Below are positions 1-10,187 of a stretch of DNA of 40,313 bases, piece after piece. The notes under the pieces were generated by a model. That model searched no databases, was not told where the DNA came from, and saw nothing but the letters and a program-made list of their open reading frames with translations. Source of the stretch: Candidatus Nitrotoga sp. BS. GTDB taxonomy: Bacteria; Pseudomonadota; Gammaproteobacteria; Burkholderiales; Gallionellaceae. The translations under genes and the position numbers were made by a program. The first letter of the stretch is position 1, and each line of letters opens with the position of its first letter. Where the stretch lies: assembly GCF_927797785.1 (NCBI RefSeq), contig NZ_CAKMLL010000107.1, positions 1-40,313 of the forward strand, written 5' to 3'.

Positions 1-3000
1 CTAGCGTCATACACAATTCACCAAATCTCATTGCACCTACAGTTCTAGCCGATGACTTAGTGCGGTGCCCTATAGCGTTCACGGTCGCCATGTCTCCATG
101 TGCTAGCGCAGTTTCGATCTCAACAATAGCTTTCTGAGTCAAGTCTAAAAAAAGCATGACATATTTTCGGATTTTATCCGGATGACTCCCCAATATATTG
201 GACAGTATTGATAAATTGATAATGTTTGGATCGCTTGCATCTGTTATTTCGGTTGCTGCCATTGTTGAAATCTCCTGACATGAGGTCGCGGCAGGTACTG
301 CCACAATCCGATCGGATCGCCGCACAAGCCATTTGGCAAGAGTTGCAAGGAGAAGCTGGAGCTCGATTGGTTTAGTTATGAAATCATCCATGCCCGCGTC
401 GAAACAGCGTATCGAATTTTCACGCCCAGCATTGGCTGTCATGGCAATTACCCGCGTGGCCGCGAGTTTAGGGTTGGCTCGAATCTGGCGGGAAGCTTCA
501 AGACCATCCATCACGGGCATCTGCATATCCATCAGGACGCAGTCAAAATGTTCTTGAACCAGCAGGTCAAGAGCTTCTTTTCCGTTGTTGGCGATGGCAA
601 CGACTGCGCCAGCTGCTTCCAAAAATTCTTTGGCTACTTGCTGGTTAAAGATGTTGTCTTCAACCAGCAGGATGAATGAGCCTTGGATTATAGTCAGATC
701 GACCGATGGTACGGTTTGTAGAGCCGTAGCAGGTTTGGCGCCTCTGCCCAGCCGGGCAGTAAACCAGAAAGTGCTGCCCTTGCCGAGTTGACTTTCTACT
801 CCAACTTCGCCACCCATTATTTCGGCCAGTTGTCGGCTGATGGCCAGCCCCAATCCTGTGCCCCCATATTTACGCGTGGTTGAAGCGTCTGCTTGATGAA
901 ATGGCTGAAACAGTTGTGCGATTTGTTCTGTGCTAATGCCGATGCCGCTATCCTGTACTTCGAAACGCACCAAGCTGCCTGTTTCACCTGCTCCGGACGT
1001 TTTATTTTCGATAATGCGGGCACGGATGACTATTTCACCAGCATCAGTAAATTTGATGGCGTTGCTGGTGTAGTTAAGTAGCACCTGATATAGCCGCAGC
1101 GAGTCTCCGCGAAGCGGATGGGATAAGTCGGGGTCGATGTCAAATACAAGCTTCATGCATTTGCTTGCAACGCTCTCGCCAAGTTGGCTGGAAATGTTAT
1201 CCAGTACTGTATATAGCTCAAAATCAAGTACGTCCAACTCGACTTTGCCCGCTTCTATTTTGGAAAAATCGAGCATTTCATTGATCAGGCGCAATAGATG
1301 CTGCGCTGAATGGTCAATTTTTACAACATAATCAAGTTGCTTTGGGTGAAGTTCGGTACGTAGCATAAGCTGCGTCATACCAATGATGCTGTTCATCGGG
1401 GTGCGGATTTCGTGGCTCATGTTAGAAAGAAATTCGCTCTTGGCTTGATTGGCTGCTTCGGCTTGTTGCTTGGCTTTCTCTAGTTCGAAAGTGCGTTCCT
1501 CAACCCGAACTTCCAGGCTTGCATTCAGATTGAGCAAGTCTTGCTCGGCACGTTTGCGTTTGGTGTGATCAATACCGACTGACAGGATCATAGTAGTCTC
1601 GCCTGGTTGGCCAGAAAGACTTGAGTGATTCCAAGTGATTTCGAATTTCTCGCCTGGTTTGCTCATCAAAATCGATTCGCGCTGAATATGTTTGTGCTCC
1701 CCAGTAGCAAGATCTTGCAATGCCAATTGCGTTTCTATTTCAGCCGATCCGTCATGATAAATTGCCGGAACAAAACGCTTGCCCAACAATTCTTCCTCCT
1801 TCCAGCCTGTTAAGAATTCTCCATAACGATTAAGGCTGTGTATCGATCCATCGGCGGATTGTGTCAGAATAATGACCTGTGCAGTATCGAGCAGGCTTTC
1901 ATTAAAATCCCGCTCAATTGAAATACGGTGCAACATCTCTTGCAGCTTTCCAGCATGCGCTGCCACTTCCTGTTCGAGCATTTCCAAGCGAAAGGACAAG
2001 GCAACTGCGGCCTCATCCAGGCTGTCAATTTCGTCATCCAAAAAATGTCGGCCGCGTGGAGAAATTTTTGTACGTGCTTCGGCAAAAGCGCTGCGCCCCA
2101 GCAAGGGAATTGCTTGGACAGCCCGTGTCATACGCTGCAATGGCGCATGCACCAGAAGAGCCAGTAGCAGCAAAGAAAGCAATGAAGTCGCTACCTCGGC
2201 CTGTAAGCGGCTCACTACCGATTCTCGAATTTCGGTTAAGGACAGAGTCAAATCATCGATTACCACTAGCTTGGCGTCGGAATGTGCGCCACTGGCATCA
2301 TCCATAGCCACAAACGACAATTCGAACTGTTTGTCCTGGTAAGGAACCAATTGCCAATTTGCTCTATTTTTTTTAGGCGGCAAAGTCCGTAATTGATGGA
2401 GAAGCGGAAGATTTCGTTCTGAGCCGCTCAGTGCTACCACCTGCAAGCCTAAGTTAGGCAGCGAATTTTTATCTAAAACAAGACCTCCAGGGGCCAGCAC
2501 ACCAAGATCGGCTCCGGATAAACGATTGAAGGAAACAATCACTTCAGTCAGCGAGCTACCCAATACAATTACCCCAGCCACTTGGCCAGCCGACAAAATT
2601 GGAGCTGCAGCAAACTGCGTGCATGTCAGCCGACATTGCGTCCAATACATGGCACGTTCTTGCGAAATTACGGCGCGCACACGGGCATCCTGCTCTATAT
2701 CAGAGGATGCATCCGTATGCCAAGCGGCCAGAGTGGCTCCGGTTCTGGAATGCACTTTCATGGAGTTAATGTCGAGATCGAGCTGCAAGACAGGCCAATA
2801 AATAGCGAAGTGTTCATGAAGCTGCCGAGATATTGGATCCAACTGGAATTTACCGTTCGCGCCAACCGTCGCCAGTACGCTGGCCATTGCTTGCAAACGC
2901 AGAGCCGAATCGGTGCGTACAGCGATAGCTTCAGAAATCAGTCGCTCACGCGAAGCGGTACGTTGCTCTTCAAAGTGAGTTTTTAAATCATGGAAATGCA

Positions 3001-3118
3001 GCCAGGAAAGTGTGCCATTGACCAAGAACATCACCACGCCCAGCGTTAGTAGCACTTTCCACTTCAGGCTCAAGAATCTTTTACTATGGCCTGAACTAGA
3101 GGATAGGCTATCCGACAT
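1..3118 (-). CDS. Hybrid sensor histidine kinase (Cache-like sensor, PAS, HisKA, HATPase, REC, Hpt), 3' end outside window
   Basis: The frame is open from ATG at 3118 to the window edge, about 1039 codons, so the C-terminus is missing. Order seen: membrane segment near residues 20-42; periplasmic region to about 308 resembling double-Cache sensors, with Cys162 and Cys166; second membrane segment about 309-328; PAS-like block about 410-530; HisKA motif SHEIRTPMN with the phospho-acceptor His569; N box near 682 and GTGLGLAIS near 757; receiver domain with [11 protein letters not shown], Asp864; Hpt-like helix with GHRTKSSA, His1018. This is the layout of phosphorelay (BarA/ArcB-type) kinases. 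The gene follows the porin gene by 8 nt. A GTG at 3127 overlapping the porin stop (TAGTG) is an alternative start; neither start has a clear Shine-Dalgarno. The signal sensed is unknown; the two upstream genes suggest an envelope solute. Confidence 0.93.
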   Translation of the reverse strand, partial: MSDSLSSSSGHSKRFLSLKWKVLLTLGVVMFLVNGTLSWLHFHDLKTHFEEQRTASRERLISEAIAVRTDSALRLQAMASVLATVGANGKFQLDPISRQLHEHFAIYWPVLQLDLDINSMKVHSRTGATLAAWHTDASSDIEQDARVRAVISQERAMYWTQCRLTCTQFAAAPILSAGQVAGVIVLGSSLTEVIVSFNRLSGADLGVLAPGGLVLDKNSLPNLGLQVVALSGSERNLPLLHQLRTLPPKKNRANWQLVPYQDKQFELSFVAMDDASGAHSDAKLVVIDDLTLSLTEIRESVVSRLQAEVATSLLSLLLLALLVHAPLQRMTRAVQAIPLLGRSAFAEARTKISPRGRHFLDDEIDSLDEAAVALSFRLEMLEQEVAAHAGKLQEMLHRISIERDFNESLLDTAQVIILTQSADGSIHSLNRYGEFLTGWKEEELLGKRFVPAIYHDGSAEIETQLALQDLATGEHKHIQRESILMSKPGEKFEITWNHSSLSGQPGETTMILSVGIDHTKRKRAEQDLLNLNASLEVRVEERTFELEKAKQQAEAANQAKSEFLSNMSHEIRTPMNSIIGMTQLMLRTELHPKQLDYVVKIDHSAQHLLRLINEMLDFSKIEAGKVELDVLDFELYTVLDNISSQLGESVASKCMKLVFDIDPDLSHPLRGDSLRLYQVLLNYTSNAIKFTDAGEIVIRARIIENKTSGAGETGSLVRFEVQDSGIGISTEQIAQLFQPFHQADASTTRKYGGTGLGLAISRQLAEIMGGEVGVESQLGKGSTFWFTARLGRGAKPATALQTVPSVDLTIIQGSFILLVEDNIFNQQVAKEFLEAAGAVVAIANNGKEALDLLVQEHFDCVLMDMQMPVMDGLEASRQIRANPKLAATRVIAMTANAGRENSIRCFDAGMDDFITKPIELQLLLATLAKWLVRRSDRIVAVPAATSCQEISTMAATEITDASDPNIINLSILSNILGSHPDKIRKYVMLFLDLTQKAIVEIETALAHGDMATVNAIGHRTKSSARTVGAMRFGELCMTL

Positions 3119-3126
3119 GAGCGACA

Positions 3127-4338
3127 CTAAAATCGGAAGGAAGCCAGCAACATGAACATGTCCCAACGTTGTACCAGAGTCGAAGAGTTAGGATTATCCT
3201 GAATCGGCAAGTAGCCTGTACCGTTAACGCGATGATATTCGGCACGCAGCATGAGCTGGGGAGTCACATCGAAGCGCATCCCTGCGGTCCAGTCTTTGGA
3301 GAAACGCGAAAAGCCTGGCCGGTGCGTGGCTGCAGCAAATGCCTTGCCATCTCGATCGTCTTTATCGGTAAACATTACATCGTAACGTAGCAGCGCTTCC
3401 CACTTCGGAGTCAATCGATAGCTGCCCTGAGCATAATAACTTTGGCCATGAGTGGTGGAATCTGGAGCATTCGGACCAAAGCGCTGAACTGTAATCGGCC
3501 GCAGTGCATATTCACTGGTCAGGCTCCAATGTTCGGCGTTGTATTGTGCAGAAAAAATCTTATGCGTAGACGTTAATCGTCCAGCCTGTAGCACATCTCT
3601 TGCGCCAGGATTGTAATTCGTATCAATTTTCACGGCGGTAAACCCGAGACGATACTTGCCGCCGTCTCCTTCGTATATTACATTTAAAATCGGCGTCAGA
3701 TTTGATTCGAATCTACCATTGGGAGTCAAGCCAATTAAGGCTACTTTGGCTGCTTCACTACCAATCTGGGGTTTTCCAAGGGCAAAGGTTACGAACAGGC
3801 TGCCGTCTTCATAGTAGCGATCGAGATAAAGCTCTGCTCCGTCAGCTGCGACGGTAAGGTTGCGCGTGCGCTCGAAATAAATAGATTGCGGCAGAAGGAT
3901 ACTGGGACGAGTAAAAGCGACATCACGTGTTTTGTTATACAGCCCATAGGGATTCTTCACGCGCCCCAAGCGTATCCCGCCTCGGCCTCGCTCGCTCGAC
4001 GATACTGTCCAATCGATTAGCCCATAATCCAATCGCGCTTGGCCGTTATCGGTTTTTCCTGCTTTGTGCGAAAGGATTCCGACGGACACTTGCACATCGG
4101 AAGTCGGCCGCAGAGAAGCGTTTACTCCCAGTTCTCTAAAATCAGTGCTTGCTTTTTTGTTACTCTGACCGAGAAAATTGTTGTCGCTGGTGGTCACTAC
4201 GCCCTGTGTGAGAAACCCATGCAACTGCAACTCGTTGCCCATAAAGTTTTCGGCATGCGCAAACGAAGTCCAAAGCAAAAATACACCTTGGATGAAAATC
4301 CAAGCCGCAGCCTTAGCGAATTTGAAGGATACGCACAT
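3127..4338 (-). CDS. Outer-membrane beta-barrel protein (porin-like)
   Basis: 403 residues. The N-terminus is a signal peptide ending near SFAHA-EN. The rest alternates polar and hydrophobic residues in short strands (for example [19 protein letters not shown]) and ends in LASFRF, the C-terminal Phe typical of proteins inserted by the Bam machinery. It probably forms a passive channel in the outer membrane; the substrate cannot be told. The start ATG at 4338 overlaps the preceding gene by 26 nt and has GAGG about 8 nt upstream, so the two genes look translationally coupled. It lies between a PstS-like periplasmic protein and a sensor kinase, which suggests the three serve one sensing or uptake task. 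Confidence 0.85.
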   Translation of the reverse strand: MCVSFKFAKAAAWIFIQGVFLLWTSFAHAENFMGNELQLHGFLTQGVVTTSDNNFLGQSNKKASTDFRELGVNASLRPTSDVQVSVGILSHKAGKTDNGQARLDYGLIDWTVSSSERGRGGIRLGRVKNPYGLYNKTRDVAFTRPSILLPQSIYFERTRNLTVAADGAELYLDRYYEDGSLFVTFALGKPQIGSEAAKVALIGLTPNGRFESNLTPILNVIYEGDGGKYRLGFTAVKIDTNYNPGARDVLQAGRLTSTHKIFSAQYNAEHWSLTSEYALRPITVQRFGPNAPDSTTHGQSYYAQGSYRLTPKWEALLRYDVMFTDKDDRDGKAFAAATHRPGFSRFSKDWTAGMRFDVTPQLMLRAEYHRVNGTGYLPIQDNPNSSTLVQRWDMFMLLASFRF

Positions 4339-4783
4339 TTTTAGTGACCTCGCTTGATTTGATATAGCCGATCGCCCCTGGTATCGATGCTATTTTAAAG
4401 AGCATCTCTTGTGTAGAGGCGACTTGCTCAGGATATTGTCCCTGCCCGGAAAATACTTGCCGATCCCACGCCAATCGCAATTGATGGGGGAATACTTGCA
4501 GAAGGATTTTGCTGAAGGCGTTATGTTCCGGCGCATCATCTTTCATTACGAATACCTTGACTGGCGTATCTGCCGGCCACTTGCTGAGGCGCATACCAAA
4601 AATTGCACGTAATGAGCTTCGAGAAATTGTTTTTTCACTAGTCGAAGGGAATGCTATGACAACCATAGCTGGTTCTTGAGTGTCGGCATAAGAATTTGTA
4701 GTAATTAGAAGAGCCGCCAGAATGTATAGCGGAGTGGTTCTCCAAAACCAAACAAAAATACCAAATCCGCAAATATTTTTCAT
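4313..4783 (-). CDS. Small PstS-like (type 2 periplasmic-binding) domain protein
   Basis: 156 residues with a hydrophobic leader and likely cleavage after NSYA. The mature part carries the pattern of short phosphate-binding-like domain proteins: AIFGMRLSKWPADTPVKVF, then HNAFSKILL, FSGQGQYPEQV and IPGAIGYI near the C-terminus. Full PstS is about 320 residues, so this is a single half-size lobe-like domain and is unlikely to be a normal ABC-transporter binding protein. No ABC permease or ATPase is adjacent. It is first in a unit with the porin (26-nt overlap) and the hybrid kinase, so it may present a ligand to the kinase (inference). No good Shine-Dalgarno precedes the ATG, so the exact start is uncertain. 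Confidence 0.8.
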   Translation of the reverse strand: MKNICGFGIFVWFWRTTPLYILAALLITTNSYADTQEPAMVVIAFPSTSEKTISRSSLRAIFGMRLSKWPADTPVKVFVMKDDAPEHNAFSKILLQVFPHQLRLAWDRQVFSGQGQYPEQVASTQEMLFKIASIPGAIGYIKSSEVTKNVRILQIR

Positions 4784-5328
4784 TGCTAAAAGAGATGCGG
4801 CCGAGCAGATTCAAACACAGGTTGATAATGGTCGAATTCAGTATGTTGCCAATGGTCATGCACCACACTGGATTTATCAATCTCGCAAATAACACAAATA
4901 TTCAATTTTTTGCTCTTAAATAATAGACATTCATGGATATATCAAAAATATTGCCGATATTGAATTTGCAGCTAGCTTGCGCCGGATAAAGTAAATGCTG
5001 TTGTCTGAAGATATATCGAACAACCACTTCATTTCTTTAACGATCTTTCTAAGATTGCAATTACAAACAGAAAAATTCGGAAAACAAGTAGCGTGCTTGC
5101 ATAGGCGCTGGCGATTTTCGTTAGATTGATCCAAGTTAGACTTGCGAAGGTGTTGACGCGAAGTCGAAGCGACTGTTACTGGCCTGTAGTCAAGAAATGA
5201 GCGTCACAAGTAACGCTTTGCGCAGGACAAGCTGGGTATATCAGGGCAACAATAGCAGTTGTAAATTAGAAGTGCTGTTTATGGAATTTTGCCATTAATT
5301 CAAAATCGTGTTGAAACGTTAATTTTCA
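4784..5328. other. Intergenic region, no supported gene
   Basis: 545 bases between the PstS-like gene and the response regulator gene, AT-rich in its centre. Short open frames occur on both strands but lack ribosome sites and protein-like composition. It must hold the promoter of the minus-strand PstS-like/porin/kinase unit, but I cannot fix one by eye. Confidence 0.5.
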
Positions 5329-5766
5329 TTATGTTTGGCAAAATCGGTTAATAATGGATGCCATCTCATTGCGAGCAATTGGCTTAATCAGCGTACCCAA
5401 AGGAATTAAGCCAAGCTTGCTGGAATACATATCCATACCGGACAACAGATGTTGTTGGGCTCCTGAAATTAGGATAATTTTGCCAACATAACCTTGCATG
5501 CCAAGATGCATCAGGAAACCAACACCGTCCATTTCAGGCATGCTGAGGTCGCATATCAGTATGTCCGGCTGTGATGACAGCCCAGCTAATATAGCTAGCC
5601 CCTGCTCGCCATTTTCCGCCCTAATAACTTCGGCTACGCCTAATTCGAGCAGCATATCGCCAACAAATTCGAGTGTAAACTTGTCGTCGTCCAACAATAA
5701 TACCCGTATATTTTTCGCCTTTATCATCTGTGCCGACTTGTTCTCATTTGTGCCAACCTCAACCAT
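5329..5766 (-). CDS. Receiver-only response regulator (CheY-like)
   Basis: 145 residues and essentially one REC domain: acidic pocket DDD at 26-28, phospho-acceptor Asp73 in ICDLSMPEMDG, Ser101 in the Thr/Ser position (LISGA) and Lys128 in LIKP. There is no output domain, so it would act by protein contact or as a phosphate shuttle. The ATG at 5766 is supported by AAGGAG five bases upstream. It sits upstream of, and on the same strand as, the sensor-kinase unit, separated by about 550 nt. It is a candidate partner of that kinase's Hpt domain, though nothing in the sequence proves this. Confidence 0.88.
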   Translation of the reverse strand: MVEVGTNENKSAQMIKAKNIRVLLLDDDKFTLEFVGDMLLELGVAEVIRAENGEQGLAILAGLSSQPDILICDLSMPEMDGVGFLMHLGMQGYVGKIILISGAQQHLLSGMDMYSSKLGLIPLGTLIKPIARNEMASIINRFCQT

Positions 5767-6329
5767 ACAAACTCCTTAATAATATTCTCTATACATAAAT
5801 CGGCAACAGCAATTGCACGTAATATTTCAGCTATTTTTTTCGCTACGAACGCCGGGGATGAGATCGCCGCAGGTACGAGTGTAATTCGATCGTTGCGAAG
5901 CCATTTGCTATTAATTATCGTTACCGGCCTGCCTCAGGCAAGTGCAGCCACACCATAAATAACCGGAAAGTGCGGTTGGCCTTGCAGGCAAGCGAATTAA
6001 TTTTTTGATCCATTCCGGTCAATCTGAATTGTCAATTTGCACACTGCAGCGGCTTATTCATTACCTGATCCAGTCTCAGTCAAAACATATTTTTTTGGGG
6101 GGGCTTAGTTCATTTACGTGGTTGACTGATGATGTAAAACCGCACTCAACAAATTTTTTCCTTTTAAAATTCAACATAGTTTGAATACCTCTGTAAGAAA
6201 TAACTGCACCACTTTAACAGTGTTACTAAGGATTAATCACGGCTGTGCAACGGAAAGCTTTAGAGCAAATTTAAAATAATTCAAACGGACTGTCCACTAA
6301 CCTATGATTTGCCGTGGTCAGTAATAACT
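5767..6329. other. Intergenic region with a kinase-gene remnant
   Basis: 563 bases without an intact gene. Apart from the kinase-like scrap at 5859-5908 it holds a poly-T/poly-G run near 6090-6105 and AT-rich sequence. I see no clear terminator for ybdD on its minus-strand downstream side. Confidence 0.5.
5859..5908 (-). pseudogene. Decayed fragment of a hybrid-kinase gene (REC-Hpt linker)
   Basis: About 50 bases align with the kinase gene at 278-335: shared blocks TCGC, GCAGGTAC, CGATCG and AAGCCATTTG in the same order, with one gap of about 8 bases. Read on the minus strand it gives KWLRNDRITLVPAAIS, against [18 protein letters not shown] in the kinase. A TGA lies in frame a few codons upstream, so it is not expressed as a kinase. 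It suggests that a second copy of the kinase once lay directly upstream of the response regulator gene. Confidence 0.4.
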
Positions 6330-6656
6330 TCAGCAGCAGCGCTGAATGCCGCTCCATTTTTGTTGTTGCTGGTAAAGGAAAAAATCTTTGCGCGCTAGTG
6401 GCGGAGTGTCAGGATCACTGGTGGCATGTTGTGCAATGTAGCGTTCATAAGCGTCGTCTCCACTCAGTTCGCGTATAACGCGCCATATATATGACCACAA
6501 CGGGAGATGTTCGACACAGGTTGCGTTTATATTGAGTGTAGCGCTTTGCGCAATGCGCTGATCTATATCCAGGGTAGTTTCAAACACAGGCAAACCAGAA
6601 TCACTTATTGCGGTCAATGAGTCATTCGCGTTTTTTTTAGTCAGTTTCTTACTCAT
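6330..6656 (-). CDS. ybdD: YbdD/YjiX family protein (CstA partner) with long N-terminal extension
   Basis: 108 residues. The C-terminal half, from about residue 53 (LWSYIWRVIRELSGDDAYERY) to the end (KWSGIQRCC), matches the small YbdD/YjiX proteins, which end in Arg-Cys-Cys and are encoded beside CstA-type transporters. E. coli members are about 65 residues. Here about 50 extra polar residues precede the core, and no internal Met offers a shorter start. The ATG overlaps the cstA stop in ATGA, so the pair is translationally coupled. The family name Sel_put comes from members with selenocysteine near the C-terminus; here both positions are Cys. The molecular role is not established. Confidence 0.85.
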   Translation of the reverse strand: MSKKLTKKNANDSLTAISDSGLPVFETTLDIDQRIAQSATLNINATCVEHLPLWSYIWRVIRELSGDDAYERYIAQHATSDPDTPPLARKDFFLYQQQQKWSGIQRCC

Positions 6657-8713
6657 ACTTTCACCATGCTCGTTAACTGGTGTGGCACCTCGGACAGCGG
6701 AGGGACAGGCTTACCATTTAGGTAGCGAACGCAGACACGTAGCATGTCGAACACGATCAACCACAGCATGCAGATAAAAAACAGGGACAGTACCGCATCA
6801 AGGCGCTGATTGAAGATGAGGTGCGGTGCGATGGCTGCATTTTCTGGAGAAAGAACACCTGATGCGAGTTTTGTGGCAAGGTCATTGGCAGCAGCTAGAA
6901 AGCCGATACGCACATCCGTACTGGTAATCTTTTCCCACACTGCACTGCTGGTAACTATAATCAGCCAGACAAGCGGCAAGGCGGTAATCCAAGCATATTT
7001 TAGTTTGTCGGATTTAACCAGGATACCAGTGGCAACGCACAGCGCGATGGCGGCCAGAATTTGATTTGAGATACCAAATAGCGGCCAGAGAATGTTGACA
7101 CCGCCATTTGGATCAATCACGCCAATGTATAGAAAATAGCCCCAGGCTGCCACGATGATGCCGCTGCTCAGCAATACCGATGGATACCATGAGGTACGAC
7201 CCAACGGCTTCCAAATATTGCCTAGCATGTCCTGCAACATGAAACGGCCGACACGCGTACCGGCGTCAAGCGTTGTGAGAATGAAAATGGCCTCAAACAT
7301 GATTGCGAAGTGATACCACATGGCAAGCATGCCTTGACCAAAAGCGCTGCCGAAAATACTGGCCATGCCGACTGCCAACGAGGGTGCACCGCCAGTACGC
7401 GCGAAAAGAGTAGCTTCACCCATCTGCTGCGCCAGCAAATTCATCTGCTCCACAGTAACTGGAAAGCCCCAACTGGAAATTTTTGCCACTGCATCTGCAG
7501 CTTCTTTGCCGACCACGCCAGCAGGAGAATTGATGGCAAAGAACACGCCGGGGTCTAACACCGTGGCTGCAATGATTGCCATTATTGCAACAAAAGATTC
7601 CAGTGCCATGCCACCGAAGCCGATCATGCGAATATCGCGCTCATTGCTCAGCAGCTTAGGCGTAGTGCCGGAGGAGATGAGTGCATGAAAGCCAGAGATT
7701 GCGCCACAAGCGATGGTGATAAACACGAAAGGAAATAGCTTGCCCCCAAAAATAGGGCCGGTCCCGTCGACGAACTGGGTTAACGCGGGCATTTTTACGC
7801 TCGGCTGCATCCACACAATGGCCAGCATCAGCAAGATGACCGTACCGAGTTTCATGTAGGTCGATAAGTAATCGCGTGGCGCGAGTAGCAGCCACACTGG
7901 CAGGATAGCAGCTGCGAAACCGTAAGCAATGACCATCCAGGCTAAGGGCAGGCCGGGATGGTCAAAAAGTTCGCGTAAGCCCGGCTGATGCTCAATCCAT
8001 CCTCCACCCGCTACAGCTAACAGTAACAGGATAACGCCAAGTAAAGAACCTTCAAGCACACGGCCCGGGCGGATGGTACGCATATATAGGCCCACCAACA
8101 TAGCGATGGGGATAGTCGCAGCCACAGTAGAGGTAGCCCAAGGACTGTGCTTCATGGCATTGACAACTACCAAGCCAAGCACTGCGATGAGAATAATCAT
8201 AATAAAAAGCGTGGTTATGAGTGCGGCGATACCACCGATGGCACCCAGTTCGTCTCGCGCCATTTGACCTAAGCTACGGCCATTTCGACGGGTGGAATAA
8301 AACAATGTGACCATGTCTTGCACACAGCCGCCGAGTACTGCACCGAACAATATCCATAGTGTTCCTGGCAGGTAACCAAACTGTGCAGCCAGAGTCGGTC
8401 CGACCAAAGGGCCTGGTCCCGCAATGGCGGCGAAATGATGGCCAAATACGATCCAGCGATTGGTTGGAACATAATCCCGCCCATTATCAAGTCGCTCTGC
8501 GGGTGTAGCACGAGTCGGATCAATGAGCAGGACTTTGGTGGTAATCCAGGTAGCATAGAAACGGTAGGCAATCGCATATACGCACAGCGCGGCTGTGATA
8601 AACCACAGCGCGTTGATCGACTCGCCGCGATTCAGTGCTATACCGCCCAATGCGGCAGATCCAAGAACGGCGACGGCAATCCAGGCAAATATGGCAACCA
8701 ATGAATTTTTCAT
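6653..8713 (-). CDS. cstA: CstA/BtsT family carbon-starvation protein, pyruvate/peptide transporter
   Basis: 686 residues from ATG 8713, close to E. coli CstA (701). The start is chosen because MKNSLVAIFAWIAV begins the first membrane helix; an upstream in-frame ATG at 8815 would add 34 residues of non-family sequence. Family blocks are visible: GHHFAAIAGPGPLVGPTLAAQFGYLPGTLWILFG near residues 90-125, the DMVTLFYSTRRNGRS loop, and many hydrophobic helices to the end. E. coli homologues import pyruvate and peptides into the cytoplasm. The gene is followed by ybdD with a 4-nt overlap and is divergent from malate dehydrogenase across a 345-nt control region. Confidence 0.95.
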   Translation of the reverse strand: MKNSLVAIFAWIAVAVLGSAALGGIALNRGESINALWFITAALCVYAIAYRFYATWITTKVLLIDPTRATPAERLDNGRDYVPTNRWIVFGHHFAAIAGPGPLVGPTLAAQFGYLPGTLWILFGAVLGGCVQDMVTLFYSTRRNGRSLGQMARDELGAIGGIAALITTLFIMIILIAVLGLVVVNAMKHSPWATSTVAATIPIAMLVGLYMRTIRPGRVLEGSLLGVILLLLAVAGGGWIEHQPGLRELFDHPGLPLAWMVIAYGFAAAILPVWLLLAPRDYLSTYMKLGTVILLMLAIVWMQPSVKMPALTQFVDGTGPIFGGKLFPFVFITIACGAISGFHALISSGTTPKLLSNERDIRMIGFGGMALESFVAIMAIIAATVLDPGVFFAINSPAGVVGKEAADAVAKISSWGFPVTVEQMNLLAQQMGEATLFARTGGAPSLAVGMASIFGSAFGQGMLAMWYHFAIMFEAIFILTTLDAGTRVGRFMLQDMLGNIWKPLGRTSWYPSVLLSSGIIVAAWGYFLYIGVIDPNGGVNILWPLFGISNQILAAIALCVATGILVKSDKLKYAWITALPLVWLIIVTSSAVWEKITSTDVRIGFLAAANDLATKLASGVLSPENAAIAPHLIFNQRLDAVLSLFFICMLWLIVFDMLRVCVRYLNGKPVPPLSEVPHQLTSMVKV

Positions 8714-9058
8714 AGTAAATTTTTTTTCATGATGAAATTTTGGCAAGAAATTTTTATGTAGTAAAGGTAACAGTAAATCATGACATGCCTTGCGCCTGTA
8801 AATTAAGTCATGCAAAGATCTATTATATTTGCACGGATGTATTGTTAAAAAAAAGTAAGCCCCGCCATTTAAAGAGGGTATTTTTGAAGATTATGATTTA
8901 ATATTTTTTTATTATATTCAATTTGATAGAAATATATTTTGTCCCTATTGGGGTCGGCAAGAAACTTGGCATTAAACCGAACTGTTGAGCGCCCCCTTTG
9001 CCTGATTGACAAACACTGTCAGAATGTCTGTATCATTAACATTGCGCAGGAGATTGCT
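8714..9058. promoter_or_regulatory. Divergent control region between cstA and mdh
   Basis: 345 bases, very AT-rich from 8880 to 8940. It must hold promoters for both cstA (minus) and mdh (plus). A possible mdh promoter is TTGACA at 9006-9011 with TATCAT at 9031-9036 (19-nt spacer, longer than ideal). The -35 overlaps a small dyad TGACA-N5-TGTCA, a possible operator. In-frame TTG at 8939 could start mdh 40 codons earlier, but the extension is not family-like. Confidence 0.35.
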
Positions 9059-10042
9059 ATGAAAGCACCTATCCGCATCGCTATCACTGGTGCTGCTGGT
9101 CAGATTAGTTACAGTCTATTGTTTCGCATCGCCAACGGCGAGATGCTGGAACACGAACAGCCTATCATCCTACAACTGCTGGATGTACCACAAGCGCAAC
9201 AGGCGTTGCGCGGAATAGCGATGGAGCTGGAAGACTGCGTATTTCCCTTATTGCAGCAAGTCGTCGTTACCGATGACCCCAAGGTCGCTTTCCTCGATGC
9301 AGAAATTGTCCTGCTAATTGGCGCGCGTCCGCGTAGCAAGGGCATGGAACGCAATGATCTAATCGAGATTAACGCTGGAGTTTTCGCCGAACAGGGCAAA
9401 GTTCTCAATGCATTCGCCGCACCTCATGTCAAAATTCTAGTGGTAGGCAACCCAGCTAACACCAACGCACTAATTGTCATACATAACGCGCCCGACCTCA
9501 ACCCGAAGAATATAAGCTCAATGATGCGCCTTGATCATAACCGCGCCATCGCGCAGGTAGCGCACAAGCTTTCTCAGCCCATTGGTAACATCAAAAAAAT
9601 GGTGGTATGGGGTAACCATTCCGGCACGCAGTATCCTGATATGTCACATGCCGAAATAGAAGGGCGCAAGATCCTTGACATTCTGCCAGATCATAACTGG
9701 ATTGAAAGCGATTTTATCCCCACTGTGCAAAAGCGCGGAACGGTGGTTATCGAAGCGCGTGGCTTGAGTAGTGCTGCCAGCGCAGCCAACGCAGCCATCG
9801 GCCATATGCATGACTGGATATTTGGCTCGCACCATGATGACTGGGTCACCATGAGCGTACTGTCGGATGGAAGTTACGATATTCCAGCTGGCGTGGTATA
9901 CGGGTTTCCGGTCACTTGTCAGAATGGCGACTACAAAATTGTGCAGAATCTGCCCATAAGTGAACTCGGTCGACAGCATATGCTGAGAAGTTATCGTGAG
10001 TTATTGAAAGAAAGTGAGCAAATTAAACACCTATTAGGTTAA
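9059..10042 (+). CDS. mdh: Malate dehydrogenase (NAD), divergent
   Basis: 327 residues from ATG 9059, preceded by AGGAG at 7 nt. Oxidises malate to oxaloacetate in the TCA cycle. It shows the family order: dinucleotide loop ITGAAGQIS at 9-17, mobile loop [31 protein letters not shown] and catalytic His187 in [11 protein letters not shown]. Length matches the 327-329 residue betaproteobacterial enzyme. Odd points: the third glycine of the GxxGxxG loop is Ser17, and the active-site loop has SK where the common form has GP, so kinetics or coenzyme use may differ. It sits beside cstA instead of TCA-cycle genes. Confidence 0.93.
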   Translation: MKAPIRIAITGAAGQISYSLLFRIANGEMLEHEQPIILQLLDVPQAQQALRGIAMELEDCVFPLLQQVVVTDDPKVAFLDAEIVLLIGARPRSKGMERNDLIEINAGVFAEQGKVLNAFAAPHVKILVVGNPANTNALIVIHNAPDLNPKNISSMMRLDHNRAIAQVAHKLSQPIGNIKKMVVWGNHSGTQYPDMSHAEIEGRKILDILPDHNWIESDFIPTVQKRGTVVIEARGLSSAASAANAAIGHMHDWIFGSHHDDWVTMSVLSDGSYDIPAGVVYGFPVTCQNGDYKIVQNLPISELGRQHMLRSYRELLKESEQIKHLLG

Positions 10043-10160
10043 ATATCAAAAATAATCGATTCGCTCATTTAACTTTAAACTCAACCATCTGGATACAACA
10101 AGACTAAAAATAACAATGTGGAATGACTTTCTGTTTTAAAAATAAATAAAATTAGTTCGT

Positions 10161-10184
10161 CAATAATTCAATAATTCAATAATT
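10161..10184 (+). repeat. Three tandem 8-bp units CAATAATT
   Basis: Perfect triplicate ending 3 nt before the methyltransferase ATG, where a ribosome site would be expected. Unit number could vary by slippage and alter the leader length (inference). Confidence 0.6.
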
Positions 10185-10187
10185 GAG

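Noticed and set aside
1872-2342. 156-codon plus-strand frame inside the kinase gene
   Set aside because: Antisense shadow of an intact, motif-bearing kinase frame.
4638-5134. Two minus-strand frames of 85 and 67 codons
   Set aside because: The first overlaps the PstS-like gene in another frame; neither has a ribosome site or protein-like composition.
5200-5300. 32-codon plus-strand ORF beginning MSVTSNALRR
   Set aside because: No Shine-Dalgarno and no context; likely chance.
6090-6105. Run of T followed by run of G
   Set aside because: Simple homopolymer; no hairpin next to it, so not called a terminator.
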